DNA of 64,000 nucleotides, from the NCBI GenBank assembly GCA_020055645.1, contig CM034548.1, forward strand, positions 45,004,296 through 45,068,295, read 5' to 3'. This document shows positions 35,801-49,300 of the stretch, in pieces. Each line of letters begins with the position of its first letter. Position 1 is the stretch's first letter. Made by a program: the position numbers and the translations under genes. A model generated the notes under the pieces. It saw nothing but the letters and a program-made list of their open reading frames with translations. It did no database searches and was not told where the DNA came from. Origin of the DNA: Tomocerus qinae. Lineage: Eukaryota > Arthropoda > Collembola > Entomobryomorpha > Tomoceridae.

Positions 35801-38161
35801 AATCTCCGAGGCTAGCAGTCAGACAAAATACACACGCAGTAACTTGGATTGCCATCCGCTCTTCACAATTCACGTTCCATTGATCTTTTATCAAAAGAAA
35901 AGCTGATGTGTGATATGTTAGACGCAAATGGGAAACTACTGTGCATTTGGAAAACGAATTGAGCTTTGAGGTGTCCATGAAATATCGCTTTCTCCGTCCT
36001 ACTTACTATTTAGTCGTTAGTACATATTGTTCGCAATATTTCCTTTCGGACTTGGGGATAAAGATTTTTCCAATAATTGGCAACATCATTGTGCTCCTAC
36101 CATAGTAACAAAGAAAAATCGCTCGTATATTGGTTCCCTTTTGAGAGATCATACTTTTATTATTAAATTTTATATTCACGACCCCTAAAGGCTGCCTTGC
36201 AGTTCGATCGAATATGCCCATCAAATCTGGAAATGTTACCTAAATCGCTTATTGTGAATTATCATAACATGAGCTAGAAACGATTCTCGATTTCCCAGTG
36301 GGAAATTTGAGATTCAAAATGTGGGTGGGAAAATGGGAAATGTGTAATGGGTGCATTCTTTTTTACAAAAGTATAAAGTAACAGTCAAATGCATACCAAA
36401 ATGGACGACGAAGAAACTACTTCATCTCAGAGTTGCCCTGGAGACACTTTCAGACCAACTGGTAACGGTGACGGTGAACAGTAGCTCATCTAGTAGTCAA
36501 TATGCGTTGATATTTTTTATACTATCTGTAATGATCTACTCTCAAGGTCTAGGTATGCAACTATACAGCTTTTAGATTACCTACAAGAAAAATCCCGTGA
36601 AACTAAATATGGCACGGGTTTCTCATTAGCATGATCGTTAAACCTGCCTTTTTCATAATTTATGTGTGAAGCTTCTAAAATGAGTGACAAAATGTTAAAA
36701 AATTTGGCTTCAACCACAATGATGAGAACAAAATGTATAGTTATTATAGTATTCAGTGATTTAGTGATCAATTTTATTCTGCAGTAAGAATTGCTTAAGA
36801 CACGTTAGGAAGAGTGAGAGCTGATGAGTGAGTGTTAGGTTAACACGGTGATTTATATTTACATTTACATGGCAGAAAATAATTTGTATAAGTATTTATA
36901 GACATATATCGCTTACAAAACGGATGCATTTATTAGTTAGTTATTGCATTTATATTTGATAATACATGATTACATTCTAAATTACATTATTAAAATCTGC
37001 ATCAGCAAAATCTGCAATCATGACATTACACCATAAACTTAATATGACACGAGACGCTGCTTATTTATCTAATACCTTGTGTATTCATCTAAATATCATC
37101 TGCACTTTGCACACACAACCTATAGTTGTATTTCGTAGTACTCAAAATAATCAAGAGGAGTATGCACATAATTACATTAGTATTGCATCCTATCAGTTAA
37201 TATTAATTTACAGAATAATAACAACACATTTGATAGTTCTCTCATATACAGGAAATTACATTTAAAAAGCCACATGGTAATACTTATCAGTTTCTGTCTC
37301 TATATACATTTTTCATCGTCACCAAATTCTACAGGTGTTAACTTTTGTAGCAAGAGAATAAATTTATTTACTAAATCCTAATAAAATAGTGGCCAATCCA
37401 TACTATTATTAGTTCCTTACAACAAATTACTTAAAAATAATTTTTAGTACTTATTGATACAAAAATTTAATTAGGTATACGAATAATCATTTATTTCTAC
37501 TCGTGTACTTCTTACTGCAAATGTACAGCAAAGCCTCAAAGAAATTTTACATTGTCACGCGATTAAATGTACACATAGGTATTATACTTATATACTTGCA
37601 TTTGAAATATAGATACTCATACTGTAAGCTAGAAATGTCTTTTACAACTAAAATGTAATAATTTTACATAGTATAAGGTACACATGGGATATTTCTTACA
37701 CATTTGTACAACTCTTACTAACTACGGATTTATTACATACATTAATAAATTGTAAAAAGTATCGTTACTCATCAATTACTTTCTAATAGTAGTATGCACA
37801 GGAATTTAAAGGTGGACGAGAGTTTTGCCAGTTCATTTGCCTATCACTACTCAAAGTGATAAGCGTTTTACAGCAGCATACCGCAACAAGCAAGACATTA
37901 TGACTCGCAACGTTCATTGCTAAGTATAAGTGCACCAAACCCATCATCGCTATTCCAAAAAACACTTTTTCGAAAAGCTGCATGATAGCACAATACCTAA
38001 AAGCCTACTGTACTGTAGTGACTCAAAATCAGTCAAAGACATCTCTATCTAGACACACCATAAATGCAATGTGTATGACATAGTAACTATTGGAAATCTA
38101 TCTATAATGAATAAAGACGGGCACTGGTTTAGTTATTCTTCACCGTTTTTAGCATCATGCA
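29841..38161. other. Intergenic DNA downstream of hedgehog
   Basis: No conserved exon was recognised. Frames such as 31090..31464 and 34700..35002 (minus) lack motifs and splice partners. A locally GC-richer block at about 31260..31400 contains an E-box CACGTG (31305..31310). The 36.85..38.16 kb part is very AT-rich and could belong to a longer hedgehog 3' UTR. Confidence 0.5.
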
Positions 38162-38167
38162 TTTATT
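38162..38167 (-). terminator. Candidate poly(A) signal of hedgehog
   Basis: This is the first AATAAA on the minus strand after the hedgehog stop codon, about 710 bp downstream. Further AATAAA copies follow (near 36930), so a longer 3' UTR is possible. Confidence 0.3.
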
Positions 38168-38876
38168 TTAAAAGCATTGTCAAGAAATAATAACTAAAAT
38201 GGCCAAAAATTTAAACCAGTAACTACCAATTAAATATTTTTACATCCATGGGAATTCTGATTACCAGATTATGTTATGATATTAAAACAGTGTTTTCTCG
38301 CAAATATGAGTCAGAAGTCAATACTATACTCACAAACCTTAAGAGCAACACATTGCAAGTTGACGTACAAAATCAATAATAATGTGGCTTCTATCAGTTC
38401 GCAATGCATAAAACATCTAATAATGTTTTACCAAAGTGAGTTTACTGAGGTACTGACTACTGGCTCGTGAAGTAATAAATGTAAAGTAATAATCAAAAAT
38501 CCCAATGATATTCGATCCGAAACAATTTAAACACCATGTGGAAGAATTTTTGTTAGATATCTAGCTCTATACGCTTAACATTAGTACTTATTATTTTCAA
38601 TTAGCGTTGTGTGTACATTTAACTTACTATTTTAAAAATTGCTAAATAAAATACTGACTCAGACTTAAAAATGTTGATATTAAAGGCTCTCTGAAACTGA
38701 ACAACTGACATTAATGGAAACCACATTTGACATGCTAAAAAGTTGACTATAAACAAATCAAAGCAATTTTATAATACATACGTATTATGGATGAGTTATT
38801 TAATTTATAGTCGACAATTAGCAAATTGTAGTGTATAATAATTTGTGAATAAGGTTTGGGGATATTAAGATAGGAA

Positions 38877-39799
38877 TCAACTGTAGAGTAAGTATGAAGG
38901 GAGGAGATGTTGGGTGGAGGCGTAGAGGAAGGACGCATACCAATGGATACCCTGTTCTTTTTCGACTTTGTCGAATGTCTTTTGTTGGTCACTGTAAATT
39001 GTACTAGCCCGGCGGTTATGAGTATTAGCTATTTTATTATGTTGAACATCATTATTCGTAAAGAGATTATCGGATGGGCTGTTAATACTAGTATTGTCAT
39101 GAGTAAATGTAATAAAACGACTGAACTGCCGCCACAGACGAGAAATGCCCAAATAGAAATTGTGTGCGAGGCGGACGGGAGCAAAAGCCCAATGGGCTAA
39201 CTTCTGGTCATCAATGACAGCATAACAAGAGGCCAAAACTCCATCGACTATTAAATTACCCGTGGCCGTAAGTGGAGCATAGACGCCTGTCTCCACTCGC
39301 ACTTCCATGCCCACCACTCTCTCGATAGTGTACACACTTCTACACTCGGCATCCTCGCTAATTACATCATTAGAAATCTCATTTTGGACTGTCAAATTCT
39401 CTTTTTGCACGAGAAGCCAAAATCCCTCTTCGATATTTTTGGCAAAAGTGATTTCCGCTGCTGCCATGAAAAATTTCGATGCGGTGCGGCAGCCTTGTTG
39501 CTCCAGATTATAAATATCCTTATGAGACATTCCCTCTGCAGGAATGAAGTACAAAAGATGCGAAGGAGTTAGTGTGAGACTTCGACCCGACTCTAAGTTC
39601 ATCGTGTAGAATTCCCGAGTCTCAGAGGCGTTTTTGTCTAGGAAGAGCAAAACTTCGCTGTATGTGGGCACTCCTTCAGAACTAATCGTCAGAATTTCAT
39701 CTCCCTTTTGAATCTCTGAAATCCGCTGAGGACCGTTTCTTGTTGAAACTGTCGAATTTCCGCTAAAGCATCCTCCAGTTCTCGCAGCTTGAGATGAAT
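38877..39799 (-). CDS. hh: Hedgehog, last exon: autoprocessing Hint domain and C-terminus
   Basis: The exon starts after TAATTACAG and, joined in phase 1 to exon 2, reads SVKSDSSQAARTGGCFSGN. It encodes 307 residues to a TGA stop. This is the Hog half of hedgehog. The Hint domain cleaves the precursor between Gly and Cys (GG|CF) and attaches cholesterol to the signalling half. Visible features: the GCF cleavage site about 10 residues in; YSEVLLFLDKN, with the aspartate used in cholesterol transfer; the catalytic TPSH (TxxH) in LTLTPSHLLYF; ASCYAVIDDQKLAHWAFAP; and the typical C-terminal GIHWYASFLY with LLPSYLLYS. Between these, about 60 residues are variable and Ser/Asn-rich. All key residues are intact, so the domain should be active. 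The start of the exon is fixed by the splice phase; upstream minus-strand codons in the same frame are intronic. Confidence 0.96.
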
Positions 39800-40277
39800 C
39801 TGTAATTACAATCAAAAATAGGAAATCAGTATCCGAATATAGCAAGTTCTGTAGTGATAACACATTATACTATAGCATATTGTTACTCTTAATTGCATAT
39901 CATTAGGACACAATGTCACCAAGTAGATTTCCTTTATTGTGGTTCTCAAATAAGAAAACGGAGACAAGTATTTCCGAAAATACTTGCCAACTTGAATTGT
40001 TTGTAGAGTTATTGTGGGATTACGTATGCCAACCTTGCTTGGAGCAATGTTCTTTGAAAGATAAATAGGCTGTTTGCGACGAGAGACAATTGAGATTTGG
40101 TCAAAGAGCTTTCATTGACATTGTATTTATTTGTTTGCTGTATTTACTTGAAGATAAAAACGATTAGTGGACTGGACTGACTGGACGGAGATGAGTAGCC
40201 GGGGATGTGCGTGACTTAAAGTTGAAAACGATGGGACTTTTAATTGGAAGATGCATGGGAAGAAAAGGCAGAGATTG

Positions 40278-40336
40278 GCACCTGACTTTTATTATGTGCC
40301 TGGCCGAGAACGTGCCTCGGCATAATAAGTCAGTGC
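40278..40336. other. Imperfect hairpin in hedgehog intron 2
   Basis: The arms GCACCTGACTTTTATTATG and CATAATAAGTCAGTGC pair with two small bulges. An inner GCCGAG/CTCGGC stem closes an AACGTGC loop. The size (59 bases) is like a microRNA precursor, but a 7-base bulge separates the two stems, and no known microRNA is recognised. Confidence 0.35.
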
Positions 40337-43300
40337 TTATCTTACGCAGAACTCTATTACACTCAATTGAGTGTCGCCTATTTGTCGCCATTAGCTACCT
40401 CCAATTCGTAACCATTAACCCAACTCAACTCATCGTCAGATGATGTCGATGCCAGTCCTATTGCCCAAAGTGCCCGTTCTGTGTGCATAGAAGCTTATTA
40501 TTATAGCTGTGCCACTTATGAAGGCAGGCGGCGCTCTTTCTTTTCATCCCCACAACAATAGGAACTTCATCTAACCAACAATAACACCACTTGTTAATTC
40601 CACACTGCCTAAAAGAACAAATCTCCACACTCTCCTATACCCACCGACATTTAATGTATAACACTTATTCTAATATCCATTTGTACATTATTTGTCGATG
40701 ACTCTAAACCAGTACTGCAGGCTTACACAAAAGAAACTCATTCTCTTGTCGCAAACCAAAATCTATTAGAGCCTAATAACAAGACGAATGTCTAATTGCA
40801 GTTACACACTGCCCAAGGAATCCTCCACGTAGCTATACATTTATAGTCCCAACTATTAGAGTATACAGAAATTGAGACTGTGGGAATAATGACGTGTTTT
40901 ACCATGAAAATACTTTTATACATAATCTAGTTTGTATTTTGTATAGTAGTTCCTTTTCATGTTCTGTAATTGAATAACATTATTGAGAGCAAGTGATTAT
41001 ATTCATCATTTTATGGTCTATAAATATTAGTATGCACATTTAATGCGGATAAATTGTCGTTAGAAGTAGAATGAGTGCCTACATAAGTATAAATGATATA
41101 CTACAGTGGTACAAAATATATCAACTGCATAAAAGTAGATTATTAGACTAGGCTGTATAATATGTATGTCTGGAGAGTATGACGCTTTAAAAGGTTTGCC
41201 AGGAAATCGGTTAACACCTCTTCAAGAACACTAACTATACGTATCGTACTAACTCTTGAGTTTCTTTCATCACTGCTACTTCTACATCTTCAACATATTA
41301 TGCTGGAGCCTGAGAATGAATATATAAAGCATCTTACACGAACTCAGGTAGATAATTTGAAATACTGTGATAGAAGGAGACTTGCAAGAAATGTTCCAAT
41401 AAACGCATAATTGAATAGTAGGTGTTGGTGTTAGATATTTGGTATATTAGTGCTAACAATAGTAAGAAGACTAATTCAACTGAACAATGTCAACACAAAT
41501 GAAAGTCTACTGGATATCTTTCGTTGGATATCCTATGATGCCTTGTACAAACTACATTAACTTGTCCTTAAAATTATTGAAGTGGCTTCAAGAGCATAAA
41601 TTGAGTTGAGATTTCCCATTATTTGTTTACTTATCCCATTCCAATATGCATCTTACAAGACTTTAAGTGTAAAAGCACTCAAAAATCCATTTCGGTACCG
41701 CATTGCAATAGCTAGCTCATTATGGGATCACATTATGTACACAATTTCATCCTAAATTTTGTCCAAACCATTTGCAAGTATAGGTACATATTTATCCAAT
41801 AAGAGTATCCAGGATGGAACTATACCACAGGGAGTAATATATGTTTTAAAACCACGTACTTTTAGGTACTTTTTGAGATTCACATTTTTTACAATTGGAC
41901 AAAACATGATGATGCTATTGAAAAGGATTTGAATGAGAGAGATAATAGATGCATTTACTACTTCACAACAGGCAGTAGAAAAAGGTTGGAAATGTAAACG
42001 ACTTGAACTGACGCTTGGAATCTAATCAGGTAGATATTGAGAAAAGTAATCTGGTTTGGCAAAAAGGAGAGACCATGGAATGGAAGGAGAGAGCAAAAAA
42101 CTTGCAAAGAGTGAGATTTCCTGCTATGATAGCCAGTGAATGGCAAAAGTTAAGATATCTGTAGTATTTGTGTGTAAGATTGCATATAATGTCATGCATA
42201 TTTGTATTGAATGTAACAAGAATGGCTAAATAGGTGGAGAGGCATTACACAAATACAATTAGCACTATGGGACAGTCTGTGAAGTGAAGCAGCTGTAGTG
42301 GCAGGCAAGGAGAGAAAGGGCATAATCCAATTAAGGTAAAAAGTTATCTATCTGCCTGCTTGGCTGAGATGAAAGATGTAAATTTAAAAAATCAACGGGA
42401 AATACATTCATAAGTATTTACCCATTGGATAGTGACTTGGCATTTTATGGTCACGGAAAGGTAGCAGGTAGATTTTTATGAAGAGCCCTAATTTGTTTTC
42501 CTCTTGTATGGAGGCTTATAATGAATTTCTATTTGTTTGGAAACACAATACCATTGTACTCCTGAGTGAGTAGTGTTAGTGCTAAGTTATCTCTATACCT
42601 CCCAAGTTTCACTGCTCAGACTCTCTGCCTCAGCTCAGCACGACAAACACAATTATTAGAAAAAGAAATGACTGTAAAATGGAAGTAGTCCAAGACACTA
42701 ACTGCTAATGATAAGGCAAACTATGTAACTCCCTTTTCAGACTGCATAAATAAACGTATTGTCCGTGATGACACTCTACTCTCTACAAACCAGACACCAG
42801 TTTACTCTTTCAAAGACACTATTTTATTCAATTCCCTAACAAAAATATGTGCAAATAATACCTATATCTGCTACAGCAATATTTACATGTCTTTTGCAAT
42901 ATTATAATAATAGTTACTAAATGAACATTGTCTTCAACAGCTCAAAACGTTTACATTTCTAGTTTCGAAATGCAATGAGAGTAAACAAGACAGACGACAT
43001 AAGATTTTTTAGGTACCTTCGAACGTCTGTAGTTCATGGTAAATGTATCAAAAACTTCAAATGAGCACTTTCTGTTGCATAGCTAGTATTTATATAATAA
43101 TACATATGGAATGCAGAATGAATTCCAAGCAAATGCTTTTACGCTCTCTCTGTGAATATAACAAAGACGGAAAGCACTGATGATATTAGAGAGTACTACA
43201 TTTCTGATGTTGATATTATTCATAAATATGCAGTAGAATGAAGGAAGTAGAATTGCCTCAAGTTAAATTAAATATACATACACTAAGTATAGTTAGTATG

Positions 43301-46300
43301 ATAAAACCTGCCGAGGCAATTACTATGATGCTTGGGCAGAGATGATATTATGAACGACTTCAAAAGTTCAATGAAATATAGGGAATGAAATGTGCATAAG
43401 TATATTTGATGCAATGCATAATAATACTTTGAAGATCAAAAGTTATATTTTTCTTTGGACTAATGTAAGATCGCCAAGTACCAATTTTAACATACATGTT
43501 GGTAATGCTATGATTATATAATATTATATGATCTATTGAGTACTCCATGTAGGAGTGTTGCTTTTATTTGTATGGAGATATACCGCACTTATGTAAGTAA
43601 AAGCACATTTACGTCACAAAATATTATGGAATTATGCTACAGTAAACAACAAACAATCCGTATTTGTAGTGGTGTAAGAAAACATTTTCCCTGAAATGAT
43701 CTGAAGGGTTTAGCAGGGCACTCTATAGATCACGTCATTTCCAACATCGGAAGGAAAAGAGGTAAAGATAAAACAGCCACTTAGCACCTAGTTGCTATTT
43801 TTCTATCTTGGAGTGATTCTATCAACATTGAACACAATTTGTAAATAAATACATTTTCCCATCTATCGCTTCAACCTATCTCTTCTACGTCAAGAAAAAG
43901 TCTCAGCTTTCGTAGATATACAATGTGAGTGAGTAGAAAAATCTGAGGCTCGAAACGTAATTAATAGCATTAAAAGTTGTGACTCTCTCAGGCACGGCGT
44001 TATTTATTTAAGCAGGAATTCATTGATGCTTTATGTACTTATCCAAATGTGAGGAATGTGAATCAAATCATGGACAATAGTTTCAGGCTCAGATTTGGGC
44101 AAGAAGTTTACCTTTGATGTTAAATTCTAAAATATTCCACAGGAAAGGATAATAAAGAATATTCGTCAAGAAGAGTAAAGTTAGGTCCCTTGTACAGTAG
44201 TACAAATTAGTTAGGTGGAGGAGTAGCGAGTACCTATGCAGATAAGGAGTACAATAGCAGATCAGAGGAAAGACACCGAGATAGATGACAATCATACGGG
44301 ACTTCTTCAAATTACATATTTTCAACGATGGAAATTGTGAAGTCTGACGGAAAGTTTGCCGACGAGTTCCTGGAAGACCAATTGATACCTCATTAGTACA
44401 ATTACCGTTGTCAACCTCCTTTCCAGCTTTTCTACACCGAAAAACTGACATAATAGTGGAGAGACTTACTTTAGTTAGTCGGCCAGTGCTGAGTGTACTT
44501 CTGCTAACAAAACTAAATAACTCTGCTTCTGAACTTGTATTATGAATTTATAACAATGTACTTCATCTAACTTAATATGAATGAGGAGTTCCTTCTGAGT
44601 TTGCACAAAGGAAAAGTTCAATGATACCTTATACATTTACTATATGCATATTAGCTCTATTATTTATTACGGACATATAAAGTTTATTTAGCAAACTATT
44701 CTCTTCAGAAATTGGCAAACCAACACACTACAGAAGGAGCCCATATACAAATATTCAAGGAGACTACACACAATTACTGACAGTCAAAACGAATCACAAT
44801 GTAGAGCTTTATTAAAGCGCAGAGAGGGTAAAATAGAGCAGTTTCTAGAAAACTTTGCAGCTTTCTACCTTACAGACTCGAAAATTTAAAGTAGTAACAC
44901 TGGCATAATATCATTCTTAGTATCACAACAGTATTTCACCTAAAGCGCATTCAACTCTAAAGCCCAATTATATTTATACAACAGTATTATTAAGTATAGA
45001 CAAAATTATAGACGAAAAGTACATAATTTAGTTATATACTTATGTTCATGTTTACTGCAAAAGCTTTCCTTTATTTCAAACGTAGAATCTTCTGTAATTT
45101 GATTTGCCATTATTTTGCATACATTCTTGTTTATTTGCTTCCTAGTGCCTTCAACCAGAAATTGAAGTGAGCACGTTTACTGCGTATCTATACAAGTACA
45201 CATGTCATAAACATTTGAAGGTCTCAGCAGGAATTTCCTAGTGAACTAGGCTATTCCAGCTGTTGTAAACATGTCGATGTGTGATACATCAGAGAATATA
45301 GGACACCGAAGCAATAATATACTAGATTGCAGATAGAATGCATCGAATTAGCATTGGGACTTGTCAGTAGTGGTACGTGACAGAAAGATGCATCGAAAGA
45401 CAAAGTGGCGATGCGGTTGGTACGAAATGAAGGCGGAACCTAAGGGAGAGCAAGATAACTTGGTAATTAATATTAAATAAAGAGTAATTCGAGTCTGTGC
45501 CTTAAATGGCAATGCATTAGTTATGAAAGAAAAAGGACGGACCGGACGGACAGCACAAGGCGCAACAAGCTCAGACAAGAACGACTGAATTGTCGAGGAA
45601 AAAATCAGTAGAGACACTATAGACACGTAAATATGATATAAGAATTGGTAAACAGGAGAGTAAAAGTTTGCAGTGCAAGGATTTGGAGATGCAGAATATA
45701 TTAGAGATGTGGAGGATGGCCATCATATTCTATTACAGATCACCAACTTGGCTGCATTATTCATTTGATTACGCCAAGCTAGACTTTTCAAACCCACTTG
45801 GCTCATGACGGAAAGAGCCCTAATGCCCTAAGCACTCCAAATCCAGCTAGCAAATGCAATAAAATAAACTAGCATTTATATTTATACTTATAGTACATAC
45901 CTGTAATATAATGAAGGAGTACTATTTATCTAGTAATACTAATAACCCATGTTGGTGAACGAACACTAGACACGGGCTGTGTCTAGATATTATCACTTTG
46001 CATAGAACGAACTTGAGTAAGGGAATATTTAGTTGGATCTTTGCACAGCTCTTTAATTCCACAAAAGATGTGGGTTTGAGGTTTCGTCTGAATGAGTAGA
46101 AATGACAACAGTTTTGACAGATGAGACAAGTCTTGCAGCTTCCACTGAACTACAACAAGTAGACTTAATGGTCGTATGGCTGGATTATCCATTATCACTG
46201 ACAAACAGTCGTGCTCCTGCTTAAATATGTTGTCCACCTCAATGAATATTTACAGCGAGACAATATATAATTGTTGCACATTTAATAATGCATTAGTAAG

Positions 46301-49300
46301 TAGTATTAGCAGCGGTGAGAAAGATTTGTGCGTAGAGGCATGAACACCTAAAGGGTAAAAAATACTACATAGGTACACCTACTACATAAAATAACCGGTA
46401 CAGGGAAAATATTAAGTCTGCACGCTTTAAAGCAGTTCACCCACTCATTTAAATAATATGATTATCTTCTCAGGCAGAAGAGTCGAATTAGCCAACATGA
46501 AACTGCGAAAACTGCAAAATATGCATCATCTCTATAGAAGGAACTTGGGTGAGCTTTATAAATGTGCTTGCCTAGTAAACAATTAGCATTATATTCAGAA
46601 CTGCGATGCAGGTGAGTAAGTAAGGATAGGCACATAATCATTTATTTGTTTGGCTGACGATGGGACTTGAGAGATGCAAAGCTGTGAGATCTCGTATATA
46701 ATGTTATGTATGCGGCAGACAGTGCCATGTTGAGTAGAAACACATTAGTCAGTACTTGTAAAAATGCTAGTTAGTGTCAAGGTGGTTCTTTTGTTGCACT
46801 TTTCTTAATTGGACAGTGAGTGATGAGCCAAGGAGCTGAGGAAAGGAGAGAAGATGCCCTGAGTAATGAATATTCTGTAAAATACCTGCCTAATTTGTAC
46901 AACTACCTACAAACTACTACTAAATTATGTATGAACTTGGAAATAAAATCTCACGATCACTCATGAATATTCTGCTGACCACTTGGAACATCTTTCATTT
47001 GCCTCTCTCCTCTTATCGTCTAATGGAGCGAATCATACAAACTGCAACTGGACTGACTGGACTAGTACTTTTCAAAAGATGCTGGTTCGCAGTTGACGCC
47101 AAGGAAATATGTAATTAATAAAGACCATCCCAAAACTAGCAACCATGCCAAGATCTATTCACCTTCACTCACACCACTCTACTCACTCACTTGCTGCATA
47201 AACCCCGTCTCAATATCATTTGCTGAAACAATTCAATGCATTCCCAGCCTTTCTTCTCACACAAAATCCATTTTTGGTAATGAAGTAATCATCCGTAATT
47301 CAATTATCTAATAGATTTATTTACCTGCCTGCTAATTACATAACTGTACTCTCTCATCTAAAAATATGATGAATATTTCTAAAAATCCCACATGCTTTAA
47401 AAGTTTTGGAGAAGTTAACACTAAATGAGTTTGAATGCATTTTAAATAGATAATCCGAGGGCTAATGTCTAGCATTCACGAAATAATTCTTTTGAATGGC
47501 GTTCAGTATAGTTTTGGCATGACCAATTGAAAATCTCTGTATGTATTTATACCAATTAGATTTGTGAGATTCCTTCATTTTATATCTCAGCAGGCCCACA
47601 CATTATTATATCGAAATGGTAGTGGACAGAAAAACAATAAAAGTCAAGATCAGGTCCGTGGTGGGTCAACTCGTCTTGATTTAATTTAAATTCAAAATCA
47701 ACATGAACATCATAAATCCAAGAACATTCATGGTTTCATGTTTCTGTTCTCCAACTGCTATGTAGCTATTTCGTAGGTGCAGATGCAGCCAGACAAATAC
47801 CTTTGCTGCCCGAACACTCAAAGACTCACATAAAATACTAGCTGATAGCATGAAGGTACCTATATGCGGAGTAGTGTATAGTTTGTAGGCTATGGGAAGG
47901 GGTAGAGTCAAATGTTTAAAGTAGTAGTAGTAATAATGTACATACTTATCGTTTTAGTCAGGTTAAAATGGTGTCCTACCTGATTTCATCTGTCGCCTAA
48001 AGATTCAGTGTACCTGTTCTTCCCTGTCCCTCCACAAACTGTGAAATCCTACACGCTACTGAATTCATTAGATCTCTCTGTATCAGTCACATCGAGGCAT
48101 TCCAAAGAAACAAACTGCTTCTTCCACATTCAATCAGCATAATTATTTGAGCATTACTGTTGTCTTTGCATATTTATTTCCCTCTATAAATGCCAAATGA
48201 GCTTTTTCGACAGTAAAAGAATGGCATGCAGTCACTCATCAAATCAGTGTAACTTGTCTGGCTGCTTAAAGGTACAAAGCAGTATGCTGTAATTTAAAAT
48301 AAGCTTCTTTATAGTTCTCGTCTATTCCTTCAGATTATATTTGATTTTGATCTTTACTTTTATAAGAGTGAAAACTGGAATCGACAGGTATACTTATGTT
48401 ACAGCTAATGGAATTCACCCATCAAATAACACAAACTAAGTAATAATTCACGACTTATTTCGTTCATTTAGACAAAAATTCGTAGAGAGATAATCATATT
48501 AAACGGCATAATAATGCACAAAATCTTTTGTTTTGACGTAACAATGTAGAGACCTTTGTATATTATGTAAAAAAGGAAGAAAACATCTGCATTGTTTTCA
48601 TTTATCATGACTAGGCCATTATTATGGGATTATTGCCTGTGCTTAAATTGAACATGCAAAAGAGACTTGATAACATTTGAGGAACAACAGAATTTGTTAA
48701 CCCACTCGCAATCATTAATCCAACAACTACTTTCTTTCTGATTGTGAATTGTGAGTTTCCTGTTGAAAATGAAATGGGTAGCCCGCTAATAATATGCATA
48801 ATGTGTGGTGTAGTGCAACATAATAGATGTATGTGCAATAATAAAAGAGTATTCACAGGGAGGCGAGTCAGTGCAGTGCTACAGAAATGGGAAATACATA
48901 GAAACAATGAACACGTACACAGGTAGCTAGTTTGTTAGCAGTGCATGCACAAATATTATATTTAAATGTATTTTTACATGCTATCTCTTTCCCTTGTCGT
49001 CAATGATCAAAGAAGAACTAATAACAGGTGTGCGGATTATAATTACTACTATTAGACTGTTGCCAATTTATCTTTGCGGTATCTCTTCGTTTCGTACGAG
49101 GTGTAGAACTACATGAAGACTCTTGAGGTATACAATCTTGTTTTCAAAAATCCCATCATGAGAAATTCACTTTGTTGTTGCATGAAAAAAGGGAAATATC
49201 AGGAAATTAGTAAGTGCAAATAACCTGTAATAAATTTTTCTGCCGATTAGCTATTGCCCAAACAAACCACGAAGCAAAATATTCCCTTAGTTAGCAAGAT

